Origin: Flagellimonas meridianipacifica
GTDB lineage: Bacteria > Bacteroidota > Bacteroidia > Flavobacteriales > Flavobacteriaceae
Assembly (NCBI RefSeq): GCF_003001695.1
Contig: NZ_PVYX01000001.1
Location: 1,736,001-1,800,000, forward strand
Direction: 5' to 3'
DNA: 64,000 bases
Part shown: piece by piece, positions 1-9,228 of the stretch
Layout of the letters: each line of letters opens with the position of its first letter
How positions within the stretch are numbered: the stretch's first letter is position 1
Notes under the pieces: generated by a model
What the model was told of the DNA's origin: nothing
Databases searched by the model: none
Seen by the model: the letters and a program-made list of their open reading frames with translations, nothing else
Made by a program: the position numbers and the translations under genes

Positions 1-1
1 A

Positions 2-1825
2 TGGCCTATTGATTTGGCCATAGCAGTGGTCTGGGTGGTTTTTGGTTGGAATATGATTGGAACCATCCTAAAACGAAGACAACGCCATTTGTACGTGGCC
101 GTTTGGTTCTACTTGGCCACCTTTGTTACTGTGGCTGTGCTGCATATTTTCAACAGTCTTGAGCTTCCTGTAGCCGCTTTGAAAAGTTATTCGGTATACG
201 CCGGTGTTCAAGATGCTTTGGTACAATGGTGGTACGGGCACAATGCCGTGGCCTTTTTCTTGACCACACCCTTCCTGGGGTTGATGTACTACTTTGTTCC
301 GAAAGCAGCAAATAGACCGGTCTATTCCTATAGATTATCCATCGTTCACTTCTGGTCCTTGATTTTTATATACATCTGGGCTGGACCACACCACTTGCTT
401 TATTCAGCATTGCCAGATTGGGCACAAAACTTAGGTGTTGTCTTTTCCGTAATGTTGATTGCTCCTTCTTGGGGTGGTATGATTAATGGATTGTTGACCC
501 TAAGAGGGGTATGGGATAAAGTAAGAAGTGACGCCACCTTGAAGTTTATGGTTGTTGCCATCACAGGTTATGGTATGGCCACCTTTGAAGGCCCCATGCT
601 TTCCCTGAAAAACGTAAACGCCATTGCACACTTCAGTGACTGGATTATTGCCCACGTGCACGTTGGAGCCTTGGCATGGAATGGGTTCTTGACCTTTGGT
701 ATGATCTATTGGTTAGTACCCAAAATGTTCAAAACAACCTTGTACTCCAAAGGATTGGCCAACTTCCACTTTTGGATAGGCACCTTGGGAATCGTACTGT
801 ATGCCCTTCCTATGTATGTAGCTGGGTTTACCCAAGCCCTGATGTGGAAAGATTTCAATCCAGATGGAAGTTTGGTCTATGGTAACTTCTTGGAGACCGT
901 GACTCAAATCATACCTATGTATTGGATGAGAGCCATTGGAGGTAGCCTTTATATAGTAGGTATGCTCATAATGGTGTACAATGTTGTGGTAACTATAAGA
1001 AAAGGAAGTAGTGTGGAGGATGAATTGGCAGAAGCAGCTCCACTTACCAAAGTGTCCAAGAGAAGACTAGCGGGAGAAACCTTCCACAACTGGTTGGAAA
1101 GAAAGCCTGTACAATTGACAATTTTGGCTACGGTGGCCATTTTGATTGGGGGAATCATTCAGATTGTACCTACCATTTTGGTAAAGTCCAATATTCCGAC
1201 CATTACCAGTGTCAAGCCCTATACGCCACTTGAGTTGGAAGGTAGGGACCTCTATATCCGTGAAGGATGTGTGGGATGTCACTCCCAAATGATACGACCC
1301 TTTAGGAGTGAAGTGGAACGCTACGGCGAATATGCTAAAGCTGGCGAGTTCGTTTATGACCACCCATTCTTATGGGGAAGTAAACGAACAGGACCTGATT
1401 TGCTTCGCGTGGGAGGAAAGTACTCGGACAATTGGCACTTAAATCACATGTACGACCCTCAAAGTACATCCGCAGGTTCCATTATGCCGGCATACCAGTG
1501 GTTAGTGACCAATGAGCATGACAGGAGTGCCGTTCAGGCCAAGATGAGGGCTATGGTCAAATTAGGTGTTCCCTACACGGACGAAGACATAGAAATGGCC
1601 CAAGAGTCAATGGCGGAACAAGCTTTGCAGATTGAGAAGAACCTCTATGCCGACCCAGAATTTGTGAGAACCTATGAAGCTGATAAGAAGTTTGCCCAAG
1701 AGAATGGAGAAGAGTTTATCGATATGCGGGATAGGGAAGTTGTGGCTTTGATTGCATACTTACAACGTCTAGGGACGGATATTAAGGTGAAGGAAACAGA
1801 TGAATTAATCTCCCAAAACAAATAG
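2..1825 (+). CDS. ccoN: cbb3-type cytochrome c oxidase, fused subunits I and II (CcoN-CcoO), 5' partial
   Basis: Catalytic core of the high-affinity cbb3 terminal oxidase, which reduces O2 to water in the inner membrane. The open frame runs off the left edge of the window, so the true start is outside. The first ~390 visible residues are a multi-spanning haem-copper oxidase region with conserved histidines (for example WAGPHHLLYS and IIAHVHVGA). After a last membrane segment comes a CcoO-like domain with one haem c site, CVGCH, at 1268-1282, and the SQMIRPFRSE signature. In proteobacteria CcoN and CcoO are separate; the fusion is usual in Bacteroidota. It is followed 2 nt later by ccoQ and heads the cco operon. 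Confidence 0.96.
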   Translation, partial: WPIDLAIAVVWVVFGWNMIGTILKRRQRHLYVAVWFYLATFVTVAVLHIFNSLELPVAALKSYSVYAGVQDALVQWWYGHNAVAFFLTTPFLGLMYYFVPKAANRPVYSYRLSIVHFWSLIFIYIWAGPHHLLYSALPDWAQNLGVVFSVMLIAPSWGGMINGLLTLRGVWDKVRSDATLKFMVVAITGYGMATFEGPMLSLKNVNAIAHFSDWIIAHVHVGALAWNGFLTFGMIYWLVPKMFKTTLYSKGLANFHFWIGTLGIVLYALPMYVAGFTQALMWKDFNPDGSLVYGNFLETVTQIIPMYWMRAIGGSLYIVGMLIMVYNVVVTIRKGSSVEDELAEAAPLTKVSKRRLAGETFHNWLERKPVQLTILATVAILIGGIIQIVPTILVKSNIPTITSVKPYTPLELEGRDLYIREGCVGCHSQMIRPFRSEVERYGEYAKAGEFVYDHPFLWGSKRTGPDLLRVGGKYSDNWHLNHMYDPQSTSAGSIMPAYQWLVTNEHDRSAVQAKMRAMVKLGVPYTDEDIEMAQESMAEQALQIEKNLYADPEFVRTYEADKKFAQENGEEFIDMRDREVVALIAYLQRLGTDIKVKETDELISQNK

Positions 1826-1827
1826 TC

Positions 1828-2013
1828 ATGTTGAAATACGTAAAAAATCATATGGATAGTATTGAGGGAATTGCAAATTATCCCATGATATCCTTGCTTA
1901 TATTTTTCATCTTCTTCGTTTTGTTGTTCTGGTGGGTGGCTACGGCCTCCAAAGAGCACATCAAAGAAATGGGAGAATTACCATTAGATAACGATTACAA
2001 CAACAAACCATAA
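1828..2013 (+). CDS. ccoQ: CcoQ/FixQ-like small cbb3 oxidase subunit
   Basis: A 61-residue protein with one membrane segment (about residues 20-38, ISLLIFFIFFVLLFWWVAT) and a short polar tail. Size, topology and position between ccoNO and ccoP identify it as the CcoQ-type subunit that stabilises the cbb3 complex. The family is poorly conserved in sequence, so the call rests mainly on context. It starts 2 nt after the ccoNO stop and ends 4 nt before ccoP, so translation is probably coupled. Confidence 0.85.
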   Translation: MLKYVKNHMDSIEGIANYPMISLLIFFIFFVLLFWWVATASKEHIKEMGELPLDNDYNNKP

Positions 2014-2017
2014 AATT

Positions 2018-2959
2018 ATGAGTACTAGAACACCTTGGTGGATTCGCATACCGGTATTATTCTTTTTAATATTTGGCTTGATGGAGTATTTCATCGATTC
2101 TGGAGATAAACCGGCCATTATAGAATATCCCATTACCCAGTTTTTCATGCTGATGGTATTGATGATTCTTATTGCCATCGAACTCATTTTGAAGTCTATA
2201 GAAAATGTAATGTTCCAAACGCTTTCGGAAGAGGCAAAAGAACGGTATCTCCTTTCAAAAAATAAGAAAAGAGAATGGACTTGGGGTAAACAGATGTATC
2301 AAAGATTGACCCGTAGCCGAGCTATTGAAAAAGAAGAGGAAATCATACTGGACCATAATTATGATGGTATCCGGGAACTGGACAACGTACTGCCGCCCTG
2401 GTGGGTATATATGTTCTATGTAACCATCATTTTTGGAGTAATCTATTTGGTGCGATTCCATATTGCAGGAGATTATGATCAGGCATTGGAATATGAACAG
2501 GAGGTAGCTGCGGCAAAAATTGCCATTGAGGAGTATAAAAAAACCGCGAAAAACCTAGTTGATGTAAATACGGTTGAATACTTGACAGATGCTTCCGACT
2601 TGAATGCAGGGGAGAAAGTTTTCACAACAAATTGTGTGGTTTGCCACATGGCAGATGGAGGAGGGGGAATTGGCCCCAACCTTACCGATGAACATTGGAT
2701 ATTGGGTGGTGGCATAAAAAATGTCTTCAATACCATTTCCGAAGGAGGTAGAGATGGTAAGGGAATGGTGGCCTGGAAACAAAGTCTTAAACCTGTGGAA
2801 ATGGCTCAGGTAGCCAGCTACATTTTAACATTGGGCGGAACTACACCTGCCAACCCAAAAGCGCCAGAGGGTGAAATATGGATAGACCCTGATGCTGAAG
2901 AAACAGAAACAGAGCTTCCAGAACAAGCGGTTGATTCTGTCGATGTGAGTTTGGAGTAG
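2018..2959 (+). CDS. ccoP: cbb3-type cytochrome c oxidase subunit III (CcoP), single-haem form
   Basis: Membrane-anchored cytochrome c subunit that passes electrons to the CcoNO core. Two membrane segments lie at residues ~10-58 and another at ~128-147, preceded by the LPPWWVYMFY signature of the FixP N-terminal domain. The C-terminal cytochrome domain has one haem site, CVVCH (C206, C209, H210), and a downstream methionine region (GKGMVAW). Classical proteobacterial CcoP has two CxxCH motifs; only one is present here. The extra N-terminal membrane region with a charged loop (residues ~70-120) is also unlike the proteobacterial form. The acidic C-terminal tail is low complexity. Confidence 0.94.
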   Translation: MSTRTPWWIRIPVLFFLIFGLMEYFIDSGDKPAIIEYPITQFFMLMVLMILIAIELILKSIENVMFQTLSEEAKERYLLSKNKKREWTWGKQMYQRLTRSRAIEKEEEIILDHNYDGIRELDNVLPPWWVYMFYVTIIFGVIYLVRFHIAGDYDQALEYEQEVAAAKIAIEEYKKTAKNLVDVNTVEYLTDASDLNAGEKVFTTNCVVCHMADGGGGIGPNLTDEHWILGGGIKNVFNTISEGGRDGKGMVAWKQSLKPVEMAQVASYILTLGGTTPANPKAPEGEIWIDPDAEETETELPEQAVDSVDVSLE

Positions 2960-3007
2960 GAAGGCTTTAGGATTGTTTATCCGATTTGCTCGAAAAGAAA
3001 TTAGGAA

Positions 3008-4417
3008 ATGGAAGAAAACTTTAGGGATTCCATAGGGACGATTACAGAAGAAGGGAAGAGGGCATGGATATATCCTAAAAAGCCTAAGGGCAGGTTTTAT
3101 GATTACAGAAAGTACGTGAGCTATACCCTTCTGCTTTTCCTTTTTGCTGCTCCTTTTATAAAAATCAATGGACATCAGTTTTTGATGTTCAATGTTCTGG
3201 AAAGGCGATTCAATATTTTTGGTTTCCCTTTTTGGCCGCAAGATTTTCATTTGGTAGTAATCTCCATGATTGCGGGAGTGATTTTTGTAGCCCTCTTCAC
3301 GGTGGCTTATGGACGTATCTTTTGCGGATGGATGTGCCCTCAGACCATTTTTATGGAGATGGTTTTTCGTCGCATAGAGTATTGGATAGATGGCGATAGA
3401 GGAGCTCAGATGCGATTGGATAAATCACCTTGGAATGGAAAGAAAATTCGAAAAAGGGTTTTAAAGTGGAGTGTTTTTTTCATTATTTCTTTTCTTATCG
3501 CCAATATTTTTCTGGCGTATTTAATTGGAAGTGATAGGCTTATTCAATACATAACAGACGGCCCCGTAACCCATATGGGGACAATGATTCCACTACTCAT
3601 ATTTACAGGGGTCTTTTATTTCGTGTTCGCTTGGTTCCGGGAACAAGTATGTATTATCGCTTGTCCCTATGGCAGACTTCAAGGGGTTCTTTTGGATGAT
3701 AAGTCCATTGTGGTTGCGTATGACCATAAAAGAGGGGAAGCCGAAAATGGCAGGAAAAAGTTCAGAAAGAATGAGGATAGAGACGCTCTAGGTTATGGAG
3801 ATTGTATAGACTGTTTTCAATGTGTAAATGTTTGTCCTACAGGAATTGATATACGAAACGGTACTCAATTGGAATGTGTCAATTGCACCGCATGTATTGA
3901 CGAGTGCGATCATATTATGGATAGTATCAACAAACCAAGGGGACTTATCCGATATGCCAGTGAGGATGAAATAACCAAAAAGGAAAAGTTCAGGTTTACT
4001 CCAAGAATGAAAGGCTACACGGCCGTGCTTGGAATTTTGATATCCGTTTTGATAGGAATGCTTTTTCTTAGAAATGAATTGGAGGCCAACATCTTGAGAC
4101 TTCCCGGACAGCTTTATGAGCGAAAGGAAAATAACATTATCAGCAATGTATATACATACAAGCTCGTGAACAAAACCACTAAGGACATTGGGGATGTAAG
4201 CTTTAAGCTTTTGTCCCATAAAGGAACCATTAAACTGGTGTCCAAAGATAGCTTTGAGGTACCTGCAGAGGAATTAGCGGAGGGCACACTCTTTATAGAA
4301 ATAAATAATTCAGCATTAAATGGCGACAAGGACCGATTGAAAATTGGGGTATACAGCGGTGAAGAACTCATCGAGACAACAATTACCCAATTCCTGGCAC
4401 CGCGTAGCTATAATTAA
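3008..4417 (+). CDS. ccoG: Cytochrome c oxidase accessory protein CcoG (FixG/RdxA family)
   Basis: Polyferredoxin-type membrane protein required for cbb3 oxidase maturation; the family has been linked to handling copper for the CcoN centre. Several membrane segments surround a CGWMCPQT motif near residue 108. A bacterial ferredoxin region follows with two cysteine clusters (CIDCFQCVNVCP and CVNCTACIDEC, residues ~265-300) suited to two 4Fe-4S clusters. The C-terminal ~110 residues, after a last membrane segment, form a periplasmic Ig-like domain. Length 469 aa is normal. It lies 48 nt after ccoP and 11 nt before ccoH in the same operon. Confidence 0.95.
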   Translation: MEENFRDSIGTITEEGKRAWIYPKKPKGRFYDYRKYVSYTLLLFLFAAPFIKINGHQFLMFNVLERRFNIFGFPFWPQDFHLVVISMIAGVIFVALFTVAYGRIFCGWMCPQTIFMEMVFRRIEYWIDGDRGAQMRLDKSPWNGKKIRKRVLKWSVFFIISFLIANIFLAYLIGSDRLIQYITDGPVTHMGTMIPLLIFTGVFYFVFAWFREQVCIIACPYGRLQGVLLDDKSIVVAYDHKRGEAENGRKKFRKNEDRDALGYGDCIDCFQCVNVCPTGIDIRNGTQLECVNCTACIDECDHIMDSINKPRGLIRYASEDEITKKEKFRFTPRMKGYTAVLGILISVLIGMLFLRNELEANILRLPGQLYERKENNIISNVYTYKLVNKTTKDIGDVSFKLLSHKGTIKLVSKDSFEVPAEELAEGTLFIEINNSALNGDKDRLKIGVYSGEELIETTITQFLAPRSYN

Positions 4418-4428
4418 AATATAAGGAT

Positions 4429-4875
4429 ATGAAAATAAATTGGGGAACAGGAATAGTTATTGCTTTCATCGCGTTCATCGCGTTCATTCTCTATTTTGTT
4501 GTTAGGATGAGCATGGATGACAGTGCCAATCACGACCTGGTCACAAAAGACTACTACAAAAGGGAATTAGCGTATCAAAAGGAAATTGACGCGGCAAATT
4601 CGGCATTGAAAAGCGAAGCAAAACTAAAAGTCGAAAAAACGGACGAAGGCGTGGTTATTGTATTCCCGAAACAATTTGATTTCAAAAAGATTACTGGTAA
4701 AGTGTCCCTATATAGACCGTCTAACAAGCACTTGGATTTTGACTTTCCCATAAGTTTGTCCAATACACATTTGCTCATACCTGACAATCGCTTGGTGGAC
4801 GGTCGCTGGGACATTACTGTATCTTGGAATTACAAGAAACAGGTTTTTTTACATAAAGAAAAACTCACATATTAA
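4429..4875 (+). CDS. ccoH: CcoH/FixH-family cbb3 oxidase assembly protein
   Basis: A 148-aa single-pass membrane protein. Residues ~7-25 are the membrane anchor, followed by MSMDDSANHDLVTKDYY; the LVxxDYY element is a FixH family hallmark. The remainder is a predicted periplasmic beta domain. FixH/CcoH proteins take part in assembly and stability of cbb3 oxidase, and the position directly after ccoG agrees. Its stop abuts the start of the next gene with no gap, which suggests translational coupling. Confidence 0.9.
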   Translation: MKINWGTGIVIAFIAFIAFILYFVVRMSMDDSANHDLVTKDYYKRELAYQKEIDAANSALKSEAKLKVEKTDEGVVIVFPKQFDFKKITGKVSLYRPSNKHLDFDFPISLSNTHLLIPDNRLVDGRWDITVSWNYKKQVFLHKEKLTY

Positions 4876-5589
4876 ATGTTGATTCTTACCGCAGTTGTAT
4901 TTGGTTTTTTGGGAAGTCTGCACTGCCTTGGCATGTGCGGTCCAATAGCCTTTTTGCTTCCGGTGGATAAGAAAAACAACTTTCGCAAAGCAGGCCAACT
5001 TGCACTTTACCATGGAGGGAGACTCTTGGCTTACGGCATCATTGGATTGCTCTTTGGCTTTTTGGGTAAAAGTTTGGCCCTTTTTGGAATCCAACAGAAG
5101 TTGTCCATTGCAGTTGGCGCCATAATGGTCATTCTGGTATTATGGCCAAGAAGTGGTAGACAAACCAGTAAGCTGGCAGCTCCGGTTTACCGACTAATAG
5201 GAAAGGTAAAATCCAAATTGGGCACGGAACTTAAGAAGAAATCGGCAGACACTTTTTTAACCATAGGCTTTTTAAATGGTTTTCTACCATGCGGATTGGT
5301 TTATATGGCCACTCTAGGAGCAATTGCCATGGGAAATGAGCTTCAAGCAGGTCTTTATATGGTTTTGTTTGGAGCTGGAACTATCCCTTTGATGACTCTG
5401 GTGGTTTTTTCCAGCAAATGGTTAAAAGGACCCATCAAGGCAAAAGTTAAAAAAGCTATCCCTGTTTTTGTGATAGTAGTTGGTCTGTTGTTCATTGTTC
5501 GTGGTTTGGGTTTGGGGATTCCTTATGTTTCTCCAAAAATTTCCCAAAACAATATAACAACTGCAAAAATTGAATGCCATCAACCCTAA
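4876..5589 (+). CDS. TauE/SafE (UreH_2-like) family membrane protein linked to cbb3 biogenesis
   Basis: A 237-residue polytopic membrane protein with about six membrane segments. It begins with the signature GFLGSLHCLGMCGPIAFLL (residues ~9-27), and a repeat-like element NGFLPCGLVYMA near residue 136 suggests an internal two-fold arrangement. This is the cytochrome-biogenesis-like/UreH_2 transmembrane family commonly annotated as sulfite exporter TauE/SafE. In Bacteroidota it follows ccoH, so a role in metal or thiol handling during oxidase maturation is more likely than sulfite export, but that is inference from position. No CcoS or CcoI copper ATPase is visible here. Confidence 0.85.
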   Translation: MLILTAVVFGFLGSLHCLGMCGPIAFLLPVDKKNNFRKAGQLALYHGGRLLAYGIIGLLFGFLGKSLALFGIQQKLSIAVGAIMVILVLWPRSGRQTSKLAAPVYRLIGKVKSKLGTELKKKSADTFLTIGFLNGFLPCGLVYMATLGAIAMGNELQAGLYMVLFGAGTIPLMTLVVFSSKWLKGPIKAKVKKAIPVFVIVVGLLFIVRGLGLGIPYVSPKISQNNITTAKIECHQP

Positions 5590-5598
5590 AAAACACGT

Positions 5599-6870
5599 AT
5601 GAAAATTACATCGGCTGAAGAAGCGGTCCAACAGGTAAAATCTGGGGACCGTGTCTTTTTACAAGGGGCTGCTATGACCCCAAATGAACTCATAGATGCA
5701 CTCTGCAATCGTCATGAAGAACTGGAGGATATTGAAATTGTCTCCATCCATACTGAGGGATCAGCTAAATACGTACAAGAGCCGTATTACAACACTTTTA
5801 AACTAAGTTCATGCTTTGTAGGAGGTAATGTTAGAAAAGCGGTAAACACTCCAAATGCGGGTTATATACCTATTTTTTTAAGTGAAATTCCTTGGCTTTT
5901 CAAGAATAACATTTTGCCTTTGGATGTAGCGATTGTCCAGGTCTCAAGCCCTGATAAACACGGATTTTGCTCGTTGGGGGTTTCAGTGGATGTCGCTTTG
6001 CCTGCAGTCAGAACAGCTAAAAAGATAATTGCACAGATTAATCCGCAGGTTCCTCGAACCCATGGAACAGGAATCATACATATTGATGAAATTGCAGCCG
6101 CTACAGAGGTTGATAGGCCCATTCACCAGCATGAAGCTGGAGAACTGTCTGAAGTTGAAAATAAGATTGGATTGAACGTAGCTTCGTTAATTGAGGATGG
6201 AGCAACATTGCAAATGGGAATTGGAAACATTCCCAATGCGGTACTTTCCAATTTGGAAAATCACAAGAATTTGGGTATTCATACGGAGATGTTTTCGGAC
6301 GGCGTGTTGCCCCTGATTGAGAGTGGAGTGATTAATGGTGCTGAAAAAAAGATAAAAATGGGTAAAATTGTAAGTTGTTTTGCCGTAGGGTCACAAAAAT
6401 TATATGATTTCATTGATGACAACCCCATTTGTGATTTTAGGGATTCTGGCTACACAAACGATACGGCCCGAATTCGAAGAAACCCCAAGGTAACGGCAAT
6501 CAATAGCGCCATTGAAATCGATTTAACAGGTCAAATCTGTGCAGACACCATTGGCAGTTGGCAGTTTTCTGGAGTAGGGGGGCAAATGGATTTTATCCGG
6601 GGAGCTTCTTTATCAAGAGGAGGAAAACCGATTTTTGCAATGCCCTCTACAACAAACAAGGGAGTTTCCAAAATAGTTCCCTTTTTGAAAGAGGGTGCTG
6701 GTGTAACGACAACGCGTGCCCACGTGCATTATGTAGCCACAGAATATGGTGTGGTTAATTTATATGGTAAGAATCTTCAGGAGCGGGCCTATGCACTGAT
6801 TTCAATAGCAAATCCTGATTTTAGGGAAGAATTGGAACAAGCGGCTCACAATCGGTTTAATGGAGTATAA
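5599..6870 (+). CDS. Acetyl-CoA hydrolase/CoA-transferase family protein
   Basis: Family of acetyl-CoA hydrolases, 4-hydroxybutyrate CoA-transferases and succinyl-CoA:acetate CoA-transferases (cytosolic). Visible hallmarks are the GIHTEMFSDG segment (residues ~230-239), whose glutamate is the expected acyl carrier, the glycine-rich FSGVGGQMDFIRGA stretch (~320) and AEYGVVNL-like YVATEYGVVNLYG near 385. Length 423 aa fits. It starts 9 nt after the TauE-type gene and is followed by a strong terminator, so it probably belongs to the cco transcript. The acyl substrate cannot be decided from sequence; acetate formation or re-use during oxygen limitation is plausible. Confidence 0.88.
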   Translation: MKITSAEEAVQQVKSGDRVFLQGAAMTPNELIDALCNRHEELEDIEIVSIHTEGSAKYVQEPYYNTFKLSSCFVGGNVRKAVNTPNAGYIPIFLSEIPWLFKNNILPLDVAIVQVSSPDKHGFCSLGVSVDVALPAVRTAKKIIAQINPQVPRTHGTGIIHIDEIAAATEVDRPIHQHEAGELSEVENKIGLNVASLIEDGATLQMGIGNIPNAVLSNLENHKNLGIHTEMFSDGVLPLIESGVINGAEKKIKMGKIVSCFAVGSQKLYDFIDDNPICDFRDSGYTNDTARIRRNPKVTAINSAIEIDLTGQICADTIGSWQFSGVGGQMDFIRGASLSRGGKPIFAMPSTTNKGVSKIVPFLKEGAGVTTTRAHVHYVATEYGVVNLYGKNLQERAYALISIANPDFREELEQAAHNRFNGV

Positions 6871-6875
6871 AAATA

Positions 6876-6900
6876 AAAGGGAGGCTAAAAGCCTCCCTTT
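6876..6900 (+). terminator. Rho-independent terminator after the cco/CoA-transferase operon
   Basis: A perfect 10-bp stem (AAAGGGAGGC, loop TAAAA, GCCTCCCTTT) begins 6 nt after the stop codon of the CoA-transferase gene. Its downstream arm ends in TTT and is followed by CTTGTTG, so the U tract is short. The stem has A residues on its 5' side, so it may also act on the convergent minus-strand usp gene that ends at 6955. Confidence 0.88.
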
Positions 6901-6954
6901 CTTGTTGAACTACTACTTAAATATTAAACTAACCAACCAAAAAAAGTTCAACCA

Positions 6955-7776
6955 TTAGATTTTGAATGTTATTACAGGAATATTGGAGTGATTGGCTACA
7001 TCTTCTCCAATGCTTCCCATGAAAAAGTGCGTCAAGCCTCTTCTCCCGTGAGTGGGTATACCGATTAAATCGGCACCAACAGTTTCACTGTAATTCAATA
7101 TGCCTTTTTCAACTGAATAGTCATTGTAAATCTCCACGTTAAGGCCCTCTTTGGCAAGATTCAAGAACTTGGAAATTCGGTTGGAGATATCCTCTGTGCT
7201 CAAGAACTCGTCTCCTGGAGTATTGATATAAACCAACTTCAGGTCAGCTCCGAAAAGTTCGGCCATTTGCTTGGCCTTTTTCAAAGCGGGAATGCTCTCC
7301 TCCTTATAGTCACAAGCAAAAACAAAATTGCTCAAATCGAATTGCTCTATTTCTCCTTTTATTACCAAAACAGGAATCTCTGAGCTTCTAACCACGCGTT
7401 CGGTGTTGGAACCGATGAAGATTTCTTTTAATCCATCCGTACCATGAGAGCCCATCACAATTAAATCGGCATCATGCTTTTTTGCTATCTCATCAACTTC
7501 TTGGAAAACCTTGTAATGTTTGATTATGGGAACAATTTTAATGTCCTTTAAATATGGTTTATCCAAAAAGTCGTTGAATCGTTTTTCACCGATTTTGATG
7601 AGGTGCACCACTTGCTCTTGTGCAATGTATCCTGACTCACTCATAATGGATGGGGAGAGTTCCAGCATATGTAGCACAAATAGTTCGGCATCATGTTTTT
7701 TAGCCAAGGAAGCGGCTACCTTTAATGCATTCTCTGACTGTTCTGAAAAATCGACTGGGACAATTATACCTTTCAT
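6955..7776 (-). CDS. Universal stress protein, tandem-domain
   Basis: Cytosolic protein of 273 aa made of two UspA domains (residues ~1-145 and ~150-273). Both contain an ATP-binding type signature: GSHGTDGLKEIFIGSNTERV in the first half, and GIPTHGRRGLTHFFMGS in the second. It begins with the usual MKGIIVPVDFSEQSENAL. The gene lies 16 nt downstream of hemN on the same strand and is most likely co-transcribed from the FNR-like promoter at 9170-9212. Usp proteins are often induced by oxygen limitation, which fits that context. The molecular client is unknown. Confidence 0.93.
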   Translation of the reverse strand: MKGIIVPVDFSEQSENALKVAASLAKKHDAELFVLHMLELSPSIMSESGYIAQEQVVHLIKIGEKRFNDFLDKPYLKDIKIVPIIKHYKVFQEVDEIAKKHDADLIVMGSHGTDGLKEIFIGSNTERVVRSSEIPVLVIKGEIEQFDLSNFVFACDYKEESIPALKKAKQMAELFGADLKLVYINTPGDEFLSTEDISNRISKFLNLAKEGLNVEIYNDYSVEKGILNYSETVGADLIGIPTHGRRGLTHFFMGSIGEDVANHSNIPVITFKI

Positions 7777-7792
7777 TTTTATGGTTTTTAAG

Positions 7793-9151
7793 TTAAACGG
7801 TCATCGAAAACAAACGTGTTTCCGGTTTTTTTCTATGTAATTTTAGGTCAAAAGCCATACAGATGTTTCTTATGTAGGGCCTTCCTTTATCAGTTACTTT
7901 TATCGTATTGGACTGTATCTTCACCAAGCCATCATCCACCATTTCTTTCAAGTTTTGTTTGATTTGCTCAAAAGCTTCTGAGTGATTTTCCTCTTCATTT
8001 AGGTCGGTTTTATATCTGCACATCAAATCAAGAATATGCTTTCGTATCAATTGATCTTCGGTGTTTAGGATATGACCCCTAAAAATAGGAAGAAGACCAT
8101 GCGATGTCAGATTTTGATACTCTTCCAAACTCTTCACATTTTGGGCAAAACCATACCAGCTATCGCTGATGCTTGAAACGCCCAGGCCAATCATTAGGTT
8201 GGTCTTAGAGGGTGTGTAGCCCATAAAGTTTCTATGAAGTTTTCCTTGAACCATAGCTACGTGGAGGTTATCCGTAGGTAATGCGAAGTGATCCATACCA
8301 ACGTCGCTATACCCATAATCTGTGAGCATTTTTTTGCCCATTTCATACTGAGCTCTTTTTTCACGACCACTGGGAAGGTCCTCATCCCTATAACCCCGTT
8401 GACCATTTCCTTTCATCCACGGAACATGGGCGTAACTATAGAAAGCAATTCGGTCAGGCTTTAACTCTTGGGTCATCAAAACCGTCTGTTCCACATCTTC
8501 CAAAGTTTGAAAAGGCAGTCCATAAATTATATCATGTCCTACGGATGTGTAACCTATTTCCCTAGCCCACTGAGTAACCCTTTTTACATGCTCAAAAGGT
8601 TGAATTCTATTTATAGCTTTTTGTACAGTTTCATTATAGTCTTGCACACCAAAACAGACTCTTTTGAACCCCACATTAAAAAGAGCCTGTAGGTGTGCTT
8701 TGGTTGTATTGTTTGGATGTCCTTCAAAACTGAACTCAGCATCTTCGGTCTTTTTTCCCTTTCTTAGAATTCCCGAAATCAATGTTGTAAGATTTTCAGG
8801 TGAGAAAAAAGTGGGTGTGCCCCCACCAAGATGTAATTCCTTTATCCTTGGTTTATCTTCCAAAAGATTCGTGTATAGCTCCCATTCCCTGAGTACCGCT
8901 TTAATGTAAGGTAATTCTAAATCATGCCTTTTGGTGATTCGTTTGTGGCAACCACAAAAAGTACACATGCTCTCACAGAAGGGGAGATGAATGTACAGAC
9001 TGATACCTTCATCCTTATTTTCGTTGTAGACTTTGGTCACTGTAGACTTCCAGAGTTTCCCCGAAAAACCCTCCAAGTTCCAATAGGGTACAGTGGGATA
9101 ACTGGTATACCGTGGTCCTGGCACATTATATTTTTGAATCAGATTGCACAT
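7793..9151 (-). CDS. hemN: Oxygen-independent coproporphyrinogen III oxidase HemN
   Basis: Radical SAM enzyme that converts coproporphyrinogen III to protoporphyrinogen IX without O2 in haem synthesis. The cluster motif is CESMCTFCGC (C59, C63, C66, plus C68), preceded by LYIHLPF. Residues ~20-24 (TSYPT) and the GGGTPT motif near 110 are typical, and the C-terminal HemN domain is complete. Length 452 aa matches genuine HemN rather than the shorter HemW paralogue. Its promoter has an FNR-like palindrome 49 nt upstream of the start, which makes functional sense because this enzyme replaces the O2-dependent HemF/HemY route. Confidence 0.96.
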   Translation of the reverse strand: MCNLIQKYNVPGPRYTSYPTVPYWNLEGFSGKLWKSTVTKVYNENKDEGISLYIHLPFCESMCTFCGCHKRITKRHDLELPYIKAVLREWELYTNLLEDKPRIKELHLGGGTPTFFSPENLTTLISGILRKGKKTEDAEFSFEGHPNNTTKAHLQALFNVGFKRVCFGVQDYNETVQKAINRIQPFEHVKRVTQWAREIGYTSVGHDIIYGLPFQTLEDVEQTVLMTQELKPDRIAFYSYAHVPWMKGNGQRGYRDEDLPSGREKRAQYEMGKKMLTDYGYSDVGMDHFALPTDNLHVAMVQGKLHRNFMGYTPSKTNLMIGLGVSSISDSWYGFAQNVKSLEEYQNLTSHGLLPIFRGHILNTEDQLIRKHILDLMCRYKTDLNEEENHSEAFEQIKQNLKEMVDDGLVKIQSNTIKVTDKGRPYIRNICMAFDLKLHRKKPETRLFSMTV

Positions 9152-9169
9152 AAACTATATTTTATTGAG

Positions 9170-9212
9170 CTAAAATAGTCTTGTGGAAATTGACAAAACA
9201 TGACAATTATCA
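9170..9212 (-). promoter_or_regulatory. hemN promoter: FNR/CRP-like palindrome plus -7 box
   Basis: On the minus strand the palindrome TGATAATTGTCA (9201-9212) fits TGAY-N4-RTCA. Exactly 23 nt later comes TATTTTAG (9170-9177), a 7/8 match to the Bacteroidota -7 element TAnnTTTG. The box ends 18 nt before the hemN start codon. No TTG -33 element is seen at the usual distance, as expected for activator-dependent promoters. The palindrome centre falls near -41.5 relative to the predicted start of transcription. Confidence 0.75.
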
Positions 9213-9228
9213 TTAGGCGCTTCTTCAG

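Noticed and set aside
676..3250. Several open frames antisense to the cco genes
   Set aside because: They are shadows of strongly coding frames on the plus strand, with no homology or initiation context.
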